Of a DNA stretch of 64,000 nt, positions 1 to 7,720 are shown piece by piece. The position numbers and the translations under genes were made by a program. This stretch comes from Ancylomarina sp963977525 (GTDB lineage Bacteria; Bacteroidota; Bacteroidia; Bacteroidales; Marinifilaceae). Position 1 is the stretch's first letter; each line of letters begins with the position of its first letter. Under the pieces are notes generated by a model. It saw nothing but the letters and a program-made list of their open reading frames with translations. It searched no databases and was not told where the DNA came from. The stretch is taken from NCBI GenBank assembly GCA_963977525.1, contig CAXBPC010000021.1:1-64000 (forward strand). Direction: 5' to 3'.

Positions 1-417
1 ATTATTAAACTACTTATATCTTAACTCACTGTCCATGTAAATGTAGCAACTCCATAGATGTGATGCTTGTGGAGAGGATAAAGCTATTTATTTTAACGAA
101 TTAAGGGAATTAGACTGAAGGCATATAAAAGGTTTAAAAGGGACTTATTGTATCGTTTCGATGAATCGTGATAAGGATATTTTGGAGCATTATAATATCG
201 AACTAGTTTCAGAAGAGGAATATGAGTTGTTGATTGAAAAGAAATTTCGAAAATGTAAATGTGGTGGATAGTTAAGTTTAATGCCCAATTCTGATGCTAA
301 GAATGCAACTATGATAATATAAGGAGGATTCGAATGGTTTTGTAGATTTTTACGATTAGTCATCAAAAGATAAAAAAAGGTAGAATTTTATCGCGGTTGA
401 TAAATAGTTGATACGAA
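1..417. other. left edge without a recognisable gene
   Basis: No convincing gene is seen. A 36-codon open frame at 161-271 on the + strand starts with ATG, is rich in Glu/Lys and ends Lys-Cys-Lys-Cys-Gly-Gly. It follows a short in-frame tail at about 60-117 that ends in TGA. This may be the decayed 3' end of an older gene, but nothing identifies it. Confidence 0.2.
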
Positions 418-454
418 AAAACGCAAACCCTTAATTAATAGAGGTTTGCGTTTT
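418..454 (-). terminator. intrinsic terminator of tRNA-Ser
   Basis: Arms 418-429 and 443-454 form a 12-bp stem (AAAACGCAAACC paired with GGTTTGCGTTTT). Read leftward the stem is followed by a T-run, directly downstream of the tRNA on the - strand. Confidence 0.75.
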
Positions 455-460
455 AAATTG

Positions 461-545
461 CGGAGAGAGAGGGATTCGAACCCCCGGTACGTTGCCGCAC
501 AATAGTTTTCAAGACTACCGCATTCGACCACTCTGCCATCTCTCC
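461..545 (-). tRNA. tRNA-Ser (anticodon TGA)
   Basis: Read on the - strand, this is an 85-nt class II tRNA. The acceptor stem GGAGAGA (545-539) pairs with TCTCTCC (468-462), with discriminator G at 461. The D-arm GGCAGAGTGGTCGAATGC is typical of serine tRNAs, the anticodon loop CTTGAAA gives TGA, there is a long variable arm, and the T-arm holds GGTTCGAATCC. CCA is not encoded. Confidence 0.97.
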
Positions 546-680
546 AATATGTATCATTATCTGTTCTGATAACGGGTGCAAATGTAAGTCAAAAATGGTC
601 TTATACCAAATTAAAAATACACTTCTATTCAATATTTATTTAATGCTTTGATAATCAGTTCCGGAATTTTAAAAAAAGGC

Positions 681-1616
681 TTAACCGTGCAGATCAAGTT
701 CATTTAGCATGTATAAAGAGTGTTCAATTGTTTTGAAAATCTCAGAACAATACTCGTTTACAGCTTTAGGACTACCAGGCAGTGTGTAGATCAGTGTTTT
801 ATCCATAACACCAGCAATACCTCTACTCACAAGAGCATTTGCCTTTTCCATGCCATATTTCACACGGATTAATTCCATAATTCCAGGAATCTCCTTGGTA
901 AGTAATGGTTTAACCACATCAGGTGTAATGTCTTTAGGTCCAATTCCTGTTCCACCAGTTGTGAAAACCATATCGTAATTCTCAGCTTGAGCTTTTTTAA
1001 GAATGGTTTTTAATTGTTCTTCATTATCTGGAATAATTAATGTTTCAATCTTGTAGTGACGATTTTTTAATTTGAAGAATTCTTCTGCCAATTTTTTAAG
1101 TAATGGTCCACTCTTATCCGCATACTCTCCTCGGCTAGCACGATCGCTAAGGGTGATTATAAGGGTTCTCATTATTCGTGGCTGATATTCTAATTGATCA
1201 CCAGCTTTTAGGTTACCACCTTTTAGTACACGACAAAAGATACCTTCTTTAGGCATTACACAATTTCCTACTTCACGAAAAATACTACAATTATCACCAT
1301 GACATTTTTTACCTATTTGAGTTACTTCCAAAACCATATCGCCCATGGTAAATCTGTCAAGTGGTGCAGTTTTATGGAGAATAATTCCTTGTGTAGTTAT
1401 GTTTTCAGCAAATTCCCCAAAATTAATTTTCCTTTTAGCTTGCTCTGAAAATCTATCTATACTCTCTTGAGCAAGCAAACTTACTTGCCTATGCCAATTA
1501 CCTGCATGAGCGTCTTGTGCAACACCTGTTTTGTTTAACTCAATTGATGGCACTGGTTTTTTAATGATACCTTTTTTATCAGAAATATTTACTGAGAGTA
1601 TATCTACTTTAGTCAT
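681..1616 (-). CDS. MOSC domain-MogA/MoaB fusion, molybdenum cofactor metabolism
   Basis: A 311-aa two-domain protein. Residues about 1-145 are a MOSC domain (YiiM-like, with the Cys-containing segment GKKCHGDNC), a family that handles sulfurated molybdenum cofactor. Residues about 147-311 are a MogA/MoaB molybdopterin adenylyltransferase domain, with LSDRAS at the start, the nucleotide-binding motif TTGGTGIGPKDITP and the later LPGSPKAV. The MogA half is expected to adenylate molybdopterin before MoeA inserts molybdate. It is the last gene of the leftward Moco operon, with a 55-bp gap from moaC. The domain calls are strong; the role of the MOSC half in this organism is inferred. Confidence 0.9.
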   Translation of the reverse strand: MTKVDILSVNISDKKGIIKKPVPSIELNKTGVAQDAHAGNWHRQVSLLAQESIDRFSEQAKRKINFGEFAENITTQGIILHKTAPLDRFTMGDMVLEVTQIGKKCHGDNCSIFREVGNCVMPKEGIFCRVLKGGNLKAGDQLEYQPRIMRTLIITLSDRASRGEYADKSGPLLKKLAEEFFKLKNRHYKIETLIIPDNEEQLKTILKKAQAENYDMVFTTGGTGIGPKDITPDVVKPLLTKEIPGIMELIRVKYGMEKANALVSRGIAGVMDKTLIYTLPGSPKAVNEYCSEIFKTIEHSLYMLNELDLHG

Positions 1617-1671
1617 TTGTAATGAGTTTGTTTGTGGTTAATCGGAGGCGTACAAATAAAATTATTGTCTT

Positions 1672-2130
1672 CTAGAGATCAACTTTCGTTTTCTCATCTA
1701 ATTTGATCGATTCCATGATCATATCTTTGTCTACTGCTTTACACATGTCGTATATGGTTAGTAAAGCGACACTAGCGGCTGTTAGAGCTTCCATTTCTAC
1801 TCCAGTTTGTCCAATGCATTTCACTCTTGTGTTGACATTAACGCCATCGTCTATTAGTTGACACTTAACCTCAGCTTTAGTAATAATAAGTGTGTGACAA
1901 AGAGGAATAAGAGCGCTGGTCTGTTTTGCTGCCTGTATTCCAGCAATCTCAGCAATAGTTAAAACGTCACCCTTTTTCATATTGTTATCACGAATAAGCT
2001 CTATGGTGCCTGATGATAACTTAATTTTCCCTGAAGCTTTAGCTTCTCTAATTTGAGGGCTTTTATGAGCGACATCTACCATATTAGCTTTGCCGTCTTT
2101 ATCTATATGAGTGAACTTATTATTAGTCAT
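1672..2130 (-). CDS. moaC: cyclic pyranopterin monophosphate synthase MoaC
   Basis: A 152-aa protein of normal MoaC length. It opens with the family pattern FTHIDxxGKANMVDVxxK, has the conserved substrate-site segment IPLCHTL around residue 76 and GQTGVEMEALTA near residue 107. MoaC converts 3',8-cyclo-GTP made by MoaA to cyclic pyranopterin monophosphate, the first stable Moco intermediate. It sits between moaA and the MOSC-MogA fusion in the same leftward operon. Confidence 0.95.
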   Translation of the reverse strand: MTNNKFTHIDKDGKANMVDVAHKSPQIREAKASGKIKLSSGTIELIRDNNMKKGDVLTIAEIAGIQAAKQTSALIPLCHTLIITKAEVKCQLIDDGVNVNTRVKCIGQTGVEMEALTAASVALLTIYDMCKAVDKDMIMESIKLDEKTKVDL

Positions 2131-2187
2131 GTGTACTTTATGAAATTGAAAAATGGATACTAGAAGTAATGTATCGTTTTATAATAT

Positions 2188-2988
2188 TTACCCTCCAATA
2201 TTATAAAACTTGCCGATTTTGTTTTTGCTTCCTTCTTCAGGCTTGCTTTCAATTGTTCTTTTGATTGCATCTTTCGCACCCAATGTTTTTACATCGAATT
2301 CATTCTGATTAAACAAACAGGGTTTAACCTTACCATTGGCAGTCAGACGAATACGGTTACACTTTTTACAGTTACCGCCTTCACCACCTTCAACAATGGA
2401 AAAATCGCCAGTCTCCAGATCCATCTGTCTAATAAAGCGTAGGTCAAGGTCATTGGACTTACAATATGCTTTAAGTGCAATTAACTCTGTTTCGTTACTG
2501 TCTGGCATTCGCACACAGTTAATTTTAATCGGTGTTAAGCCAGCTTTTTTCGAAGCCTCAATACCTTTAAAAACATCTTCGATATTACCACATCGTGTAA
2601 TTTCTCGGTAAGTTTTTGGATTAAGTGTATCGAGACTAATATTAACGCGTTTAAGTCCTGCTTTTGCAAGATCAGCTGCATACTTTTCCAATAAAATACC
2701 ATTGGTTGTAAGTGCTAAATCTTCAAGTCCTTGAATGTTTGCAATCTTTTCAACAAGCTCAACAATCCCTTTCCTAACTAATGGCTCTCCACCAGTTAAG
2801 CGCACTTTGTTAATGCCTGTTTTAACAGCCTCTTCAACAAAATTGACTATTTCTTCAAAACTTAGTACGTCTTCATGTGCCATTAGGTCAACGCCTTCTT
2901 CGGGCATGCAATATGAGCAGCGAAGATTACATCGGTCTGTGACAGAGATTCTGAGGTAACTTATATTTCTTTTATAATTGTCTAACAT
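2188..2988 (-). CDS. moaA: GTP 3',8-cyclase MoaA, compact form
   Basis: A radical-SAM enzyme for the first Moco step. It has the N-terminal SAM cluster CNLRCSYC, GGEPL, and the C-terminal cluster CKKC-x13-C that binds the GTP-side 4Fe-4S, and it ends in the catalytic Gly-Gly tail (YNIGG). At 266 aa it is shorter than the usual 320-340: the segment between RFIRQM and the second cysteine cluster is about 50 residues short. The ATG at 2988 is chosen over 3015 because it gives the usual MLDNY start and has AGGAG about 9 nt upstream. It overlaps the end of moeA by 17 nt, suggesting translational coupling. Confidence 0.92.
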   Translation of the reverse strand: MLDNYKRNISYLRISVTDRCNLRCSYCMPEEGVDLMAHEDVLSFEEIVNFVEEAVKTGINKVRLTGGEPLVRKGIVELVEKIANIQGLEDLALTTNGILLEKYAADLAKAGLKRVNISLDTLNPKTYREITRCGNIEDVFKGIEASKKAGLTPIKINCVRMPDSNETELIALKAYCKSNDLDLRFIRQMDLETGDFSIVEGGEGGNCKKCNRIRLTANGKVKPCLFNQNEFDVKTLGAKDAIKRTIESKPEEGSKNKIGKFYNIGG

Positions 2989-4147
2989 GTACAAATTCTC
3001 CTTCTGTAAATTCATCTACACCTCTTGGTATGGCCATAATGCCATCTGCTTGGGTGAATGCATTAATATGTGCAGACCCGTGATAGTCAACAGGAATTAC
3101 TTGATTGTTGGCATTTAAACGGACAGGAATAAATTCCAATCGGTCAATTCTCTTACGCTTGTAATCGCATGAAATTGGTAAGCGAACAATTGCTGGATGG
3201 TAATCGTGTCCCATTAAACGGAAAACGAGAGCTTTCCCAAGTAATTCAAATTGAACAAACGAGGATACTGGGTTACCTGGCATTGCAAATACATATTTAC
3301 CTTGTCGTGTTGCAAATACTGTATGTTTACCTGGTTTAACACTTAGAGTATGAAACCAAATGTTAAATTCTAATTCTTTTAATATTTGAGGAATATAATC
3401 GTATTCTCCAACAGAAACACCTCCTGAAATTATGAGTAAATCATTCTCTTCTACACATTTAGCTATAACCTCTTTTGTAGCTTCTTTAGAGTCAGCAACT
3501 ATACCATAATAATTTCCTGTAATGCCAATTTTCTCAAGCTGAGCAAGTAATTGCCATGAGTTGACGTTTCTAATTTGAGTTGGAGCCGGATTTTCATTAG
3601 GTTCAACCAATTCGCTTCCAGTAGCTATAATTCCAACTTTTACTTTCTGATAAACAAGAGGTTTTGTACATCCAATTTCGGCAAGTACTGAAATGTGTTG
3701 AGGTTTAATTCGAGTTCCTTTTTTTAAAACAATATCATTTTCTTGAATGTCTTCCCCCTTAATACAGATATTTGATTTTGTCTTCGTTTCTGTAAAACGA
3801 ACGTATTTATTATCTATCGTTTCGGTATGCTCAATCATGATAACGCAATCAGCACCCTCAGGAACCATAGCACCTGTCATTATTCTAGAGCATTGTTTTT
3901 CACCAATAGTTTTAGTTGGTGGTGCACCAGCTGGTATCGTTTCTAGAATTTCAAGCTGTTCCGATAAATCGGACTGACGGCACGCAAATCCATCCATAGC
4001 AGATTTATTGAATGGAGGAATAGCACTAGATGATGCGACATCCTCAGCGAGAACACGATTCAAACATTTTGAAAGTTCAACATGCTCTTTCTCCAACTTT
4101 TTAGTTGCATGTTTTACAGTTTTTAGGGCTTCATTAAAAGTGATCAT
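2972..4147 (-). CDS. moeA: molybdopterin molybdenumtransferase MoeA
   Basis: A 391-aa protein of usual MoeA length. It begins with the typical ITFNEALKTV and IPPFNKSAMDGFA region, carries GASVPxGAD-like TGAMVPEGAD, the MogA-like core TGSEL and SGGVSVGEYDYI, and the PGNPVSS motif. MoeA inserts molybdate into adenylated molybdopterin. The ATG at 4147 lies 4 bp after the stop of the mobB-like gene; a longer frame to 4231 would run back inside that gene and adds a non-homologous N-terminus, so it is rejected. It overlaps moaA downstream. Confidence 0.95.
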   Translation of the reverse strand: MITFNEALKTVKHATKKLEKEHVELSKCLNRVLAEDVASSSAIPPFNKSAMDGFACRQSDLSEQLEILETIPAGAPPTKTIGEKQCSRIMTGAMVPEGADCVIMIEHTETIDNKYVRFTETKTKSNICIKGEDIQENDIVLKKGTRIKPQHISVLAEIGCTKPLVYQKVKVGIIATGSELVEPNENPAPTQIRNVNSWQLLAQLEKIGITGNYYGIVADSKEATKEVIAKCVEENDLLIISGGVSVGEYDYIPQILKELEFNIWFHTLSVKPGKHTVFATRQGKYVFAMPGNPVSSFVQFELLGKALVFRLMGHDYHPAIVRLPISCDYKRKRIDRLEFIPVRLNANNQVIPVDYHGSAHINAFTQADGIMAIPRGVDEFTEGEFVHVRQL

Positions 4148-4151
4148 AGGG

Positions 4152-4721
4152 TTAGTTTTGAATAGTCCAGCCAGATTCTGAGAAATGTAGATTAAGAGGA
4201 TTAAAGTCAAATTCTTGTTCGTCGAATTCAATCCATTTGTCTGCCAATTCTCTGTTTCTTAAAGCTTGGGGTTTTATTTTGTGATTGTTTTTTTTATTTA
4301 TCATCAAGAATATTCCTGGTTTTATGATTTGCCTTAAACCTCCTGATTCACAAATTATAGGTGAATCTTGTGGGATGAGTTTAATGAGCTTGTCAAAAAC
4401 TAAGGAAAGTTGGTTATCCATACACTGAACGTAATAGACTTCTTTGGCACCGGCACATAAGAATCGTTGACTATCCTTGTTGCCATTAGAATCAAATTCC
4501 TTAATAATAGAAAAATCCTTGTTTTTTTCTATTATTTGGGCATCTGGATTTAGTCGATGGAAATGTGGCGCAATTTTGATACTAACTACAGGATAGCTAT
4601 CTGCATTCAAAGCAATAACCTGACTTGCAAAAAGAGTTTTACCTACATTCTGACCAGTTCCTGCAATTAATAATATGTTTTTGTATAAAGTTTCCACTCT
4701 GCTAAATTTAAGAAAACTCAA
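4152..4721 (-). CDS. mobB: MobB-like P-loop NTPase of the Moco operon
   Basis: An 189-aa P-loop protein with Walker A GTGQNVGKT at residues 21-29 and a later PIICESGGLRQ segment resembling the acidic-Gly switch of MobB/dethiobiotin-synthetase-like NTPases. Its place at the head of a Moco operon supports a role in cofactor maturation or delivery (MobB binds GTP and helps MobA). There is no ATG before the P-loop; TTG at 4721 or GTG at 4697 are the possible starts. The sequence is divergent, so MobB is a family-level call supported mainly by context. Confidence 0.7.
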   Translation of the reverse strand: MSFLKFSRVETLYKNILLIAGTGQNVGKTLFASQVIALNADSYPVVSIKIAPHFHRLNPDAQIIEKNKDFSIIKEFDSNGNKDSQRFLCAGAKEVYYVQCMDNQLSLVFDKLIKLIPQDSPIICESGGLRQIIKPGIFLMINKKNNHKIKPQALRNRELADKWIEFDEQEFDFNPLNLHFSESGWTIQN

Positions 4722-4782
4722 TAGTTAAATAAGAATGGAGTTGTCTGTTATTTAGCATATTGGGGGGTGTACTGTTGAGGTA

Positions 4783-4902
4783 TGTAGCCCAGAAGCCAAA
4801 TCACATATTTCTCCTTTCCAATTTAGGATGTTATCCACGGGAGGCAATTTAGTTTCCAAAATTACCCATCGGTTATTAAAACTTACCTAGGCTTAGCTCT
4901 TA
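4783..4902 (-). promoter_or_regulatory. Moco riboswitch (leader RNA of the Moco operon)
   Basis: Reading leftward, the leader carries in order GCCTCCCGT (4845-4837), TGGAAAGG (4820-4813) and TTTGGCTTC (4800-4792). These are the same blocks, in the same order, as in the E. coli moaA leader (RF01055 family) as I recall it. The bases before TCCCGT form a hairpin, GGTAATTT paired with AAATTGCC, as the family requires. AAGCC at 4894-4890 pairs with GGCTT at 4797-4793 to close the outer stem. An extra small hairpin GGAT/ATCC follows CCCGT. It ends about 60 nt before the mobB-like start, where Moco binding would repress the operon. Confidence 0.8.
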
Positions 4903-4928
4903 ATAACTCGGAGTTTTCATGATTCGGG

Positions 4929-4958
4929 TAAAGATAGAAATATTAATGAATCTACAAA
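4929..4958 (-). promoter_or_regulatory. candidate promoter of the Moco operon
   Basis: On the - strand TTTG (4958-4955), 18 nt, then TATCTTTA (4936-4929). This resembles the Bacteroidota -33 TTTG / -7 TAnnTTTG promoter with one mismatch. Transcription would begin near 4920, just ahead of the riboswitch. Confidence 0.5.
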
Positions 4959-5194
4959 TGTGCATATGTTACTTGTAAAACATTATTATGTGAAAACCTA
5001 ATTAGTCTTGCGCTTATGGTCTTGATTATTAATGGTTTGTTCGTGATTAAATCAAGATTAATCAATGAGATTTGAGTTTTATTTATAATTAATTTCGATA
5101 AGAATAATCTTTATATCTTTAGACAGATCTGTTTTAAAGGCTTAACATGTTATAACAGATAAGAATGAAAATTGATAAAACTTATAGATAAGAT

Positions 5195-6127
5195 ATGGGA
5201 GATCATAATCATAATCACGGACACGATCATAGTCATGGTGATTTAAAAGGTAGAAACTTAGGAATTGCTATCCTTTTAAATGTAGGTATTACAGTTGCAC
5301 AAGTTATTGGTGGTTTTATATCAGGCAGTCTTGCTTTGATGTCTGATGCGATGCATAATTTTAGTGATGTATTGGCTCTTATTATTTCGTGGTTTGCAAG
5401 CAAACTATCGAAAAAAGATCAAACACCTGCTCAAACATATGGATATAAAAGAGCAGAGATTTTAGCAGCCTTATTTAATGCTGTTTCATTAATTGTGATT
5501 GCATTTTTCTTATTGAAAGAAGCCATTTCTCGTTTTTCTGATCCTGTTGAAGTACAAACTGGTTTGGTTATGATTTTGGGAGGTTTGTCAATCGTATTGA
5601 ATGGATTAAGTGTTCTTTTAGTGCAAAAAGAAGCTAAGGATAATATGAATATGCGATCTGCATATTTACATTTACTTTCAGATATGATTTCTTCTGTTGC
5701 AGTCGTGTTTGGTGGATTAGCAATGTATTTGTGGGATGTAGCATGGGTAGATTCAGCTCTTTCTATTGGAATTGCTCTTTACCTTGTTTATTCAAGCTGG
5801 GGTTTAATAAAAGAAAGTGTAAGAATACTGATGCAATTTGCACCATCTAAAGTGAATTTGGAAGATATAAATAGAGAACTTCAGAATATTCCTGAAGTGC
5901 ATAACATGCATCATGTTCACGTTTGGCAACTCGATGATAAGCAAATAAACTTTGAGGCTCACATAAGCTTTAAAAATGATTTAAGACTGAGTAGAGTAAA
6001 TGAAATTCTTCATCAAATAGAACATGTGCTGGATGATAAATTTGATATTAATCATGTAACTCTCCAACCAGAAATAGATGGTTATTGTGGAGATAATGGC
6101 ATGATTAGTCAGGATGAGACAAAATGA
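5195..6127 (+). CDS. cation diffusion facilitator, Zn2+ exporter (CzcD/ZitB type)
   Basis: A 310-aa membrane protein with a His-rich N-terminus (HNHNHGHDHSHGD) and six predicted membrane segments. TM2 carries SDAMHNFSD and TM5 carries HLLSDMISS, the HD/DD residues of the CDF zinc site. A cytosolic C-terminal dimer domain with HNMHHVHVWQ follows. It exports Zn2+ and related ions by proton exchange. It is a single gene with its own terminator; the roughly 230 bp upstream hold no other gene. Confidence 0.93.
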   Translation: MGDHNHNHGHDHSHGDLKGRNLGIAILLNVGITVAQVIGGFISGSLALMSDAMHNFSDVLALIISWFASKLSKKDQTPAQTYGYKRAEILAALFNAVSLIVIAFFLLKEAISRFSDPVEVQTGLVMILGGLSIVLNGLSVLLVQKEAKDNMNMRSAYLHLLSDMISSVAVVFGGLAMYLWDVAWVDSALSIGIALYLVYSSWGLIKESVRILMQFAPSKVNLEDINRELQNIPEVHNMHHVHVWQLDDKQINFEAHISFKNDLRLSRVNEILHQIEHVLDDKFDINHVTLQPEIDGYCGDNGMISQDETK

Positions 6128-6134
6128 CAACAAA

Positions 6135-6173
6135 AGGTGAAAGCTCTGTTCTGGAGTTTTCACCTTTTTTTTT
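6135..6173 (+). terminator. intrinsic terminator of the CDF gene
   Basis: A 12-bp stem (AGGTGAAAGCTC paired with GAGTTTTCACCT, one G-T pair), a 7-nt loop and a run of eight or more T. Confidence 0.9.
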
Positions 6174-6310
6174 ACGGCTCTAGCCGATTTGTAACCTAAA
6201 GAAGCAATCCCAATACTAGCTCCTCCCGTTCCAAAAACTTATTCGAAGACTAGGAGGACACTCCAAACTTAATTGGCGCGTTGGTTGAATAGTACCAGGA
6301 TTGCTTGATC

Positions 6311-7033
6311 CTAATTCTCAATGACAACTTCTTCGTCTTTCTTTGCTCTTCTTTTAATAGCCTGATTGGCATCGCTAATAATTTGCGATACAGTTTGAGC
6401 CAATTCACCATAAACCGCTTCGTTAGCTTGTTGCATGGCTCTTAAATACACAACGATTTTATTATTGATAATTGAAAGTACTTCTTTCTTAATCTCAGTA
6501 GCAGATTCGCTTAATCCTTCTTGTGCTTTAACCTCTTCCCATGTGAAGTATGCAGTCTTAAAATTATTTTGAGCCGCTTGCAAATCAGCTATTACCTCGG
6601 TACAGCCCGATACTGCAGTAATATCGGCTTGAAGTTCAGGTGCCGATAAATCTTGAAGTAAAGATTCTATTAAGGACGATTCAATTGCGTAGGTTTCGTT
6701 AATTATTTTCAAACTATACTTTATATAAGTATCAAATAGATTTTCACCAGCAGCCTTAATCGCTGCAATTGGATGATGAGTTGCTCCTAGTAGTAAATAG
6801 TTTAAAGCTTGTACTTTCTCATCTCTAGCAACATCTAGTTCGTCTAGATTAGACTCCACTTTGCCGCGATGAATTGCTGTTCCCAACGAACCAGTCCAAG
6901 TTTGTAAGTTGGTGAAAAGACCTCCTATATAGTTGTCACCTTCAAAGGTTTGTTTATTAAATGCCATTAGTAAATTTTCTGATGCCGTGTTCACTTCGGT
7001 TACACGACAATTAGGGGTTAATTTTGAAAACAT
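6311..7033 (-). CDS. DUF6261-like conserved protein of Bacteroidota
   Basis: A 240-aa, mostly helical soluble protein with no signal peptide, starting MFSKLTPNCRVTEVN and ending in a basic-acidic tail (KRRAKKDEEVV). The overall pattern (short N-terminal strand, then long helices with a central ALNYLLLGATHHP segment) resembles the DUF6261 family, which I know only from Bacteroidota. Function is unknown. It is monocistronic; about 350 bp of AT-rich DNA with no seen feature lie upstream before the tandem array at 7384. Confidence 0.7.
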   Translation of the reverse strand: MFSKLTPNCRVTEVNTASENLLMAFNKQTFEGDNYIGGLFTNLQTWTGSLGTAIHRGKVESNLDELDVARDEKVQALNYLLLGATHHPIAAIKAAGENLFDTYIKYSLKIINETYAIESSLIESLLQDLSAPELQADITAVSGCTEVIADLQAAQNNFKTAYFTWEEVKAQEGLSESATEIKKEVLSIINNKIVVYLRAMQQANEAVYGELAQTVSQIISDANQAIKRRAKKDEEVVIEN

Positions 7034-7383
7034 GATTTTTAATTTTGGATTAATATTTAATTCTTTTGCTTCTTCCGAAGTGTGAATCTAAACATAATTA
7101 TTGAATTATTTTATAGTGTGAATGATCATGTGAAATATGAAAAGGATAGTTTGTTCTTCATTTAAATCTTTACATATAAGTGTTTATTGTGCTGTTTGTT
7201 ATGGTTTTATTGATAACATAAATGATGATTTGTAGAGGAATATATTAATTCACTTTCAAAGCAAAAACTACACTTTTGGGTAGGTATTATTTTACATTTT
7301 CTGTACTCAGAAATCTCTTTATTTGAATTTTGAAAGATGGATTAGCCACTTTTCATATGGGCGAGCCGTTAAAAAATGATTGA

Positions 7384-7551
7384 AGCTTGTCGAAGCCATT
7401 AGTGGTGCTTTACTAAAATTAGTAAAGCTTGCCTAAGCCTTTGGTGGAGCTTTACTAAAATTAGTAAAGCTTCTCTAAGCCTTAAGTGGAGGTATTATAG
7501 GATTATAATTGCTTGTCCAAGCCCTAGGTGGAGCAATTATAAAATTATATC
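7384..7551. repeat. four degenerate 42-bp tandem units with palindromes
   Basis: Units start at 7384, 7426, 7468 and 7510, each exactly 42 bp. The first two share an AAGCTTG-like head, GGTGG in the middle and GCTTTACTAAAATTAGTAA at the end. The tail of one unit plus the head of the next forms hairpins such as GCTTTACTAA/TTAGTAAAGC. The last two units replace the stem sequence by ATTATA-type bases while keeping a palindrome. Confidence 0.7.
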
Positions 7552-7720
7552 GACCTCCCTTATTTCTAATGCTTTTCTTCAAAATGCTTATTTCTATTGA
7601 TTTTCGAGAATTTTACTGGAGAATTATTGTTAATAAATTTGTAGGTTTGTATGGAACAGGATTAATAGAATATTATCCAATACACTTAGAAATGACATTT
7701 AGTTATTTAGAATTAGGAAA

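Noticed and set aside
7384..7551. CRISPR array
   Set aside because: Units vary along their whole length, there is no constant repeat with unique spacers, and no cas gene is present.
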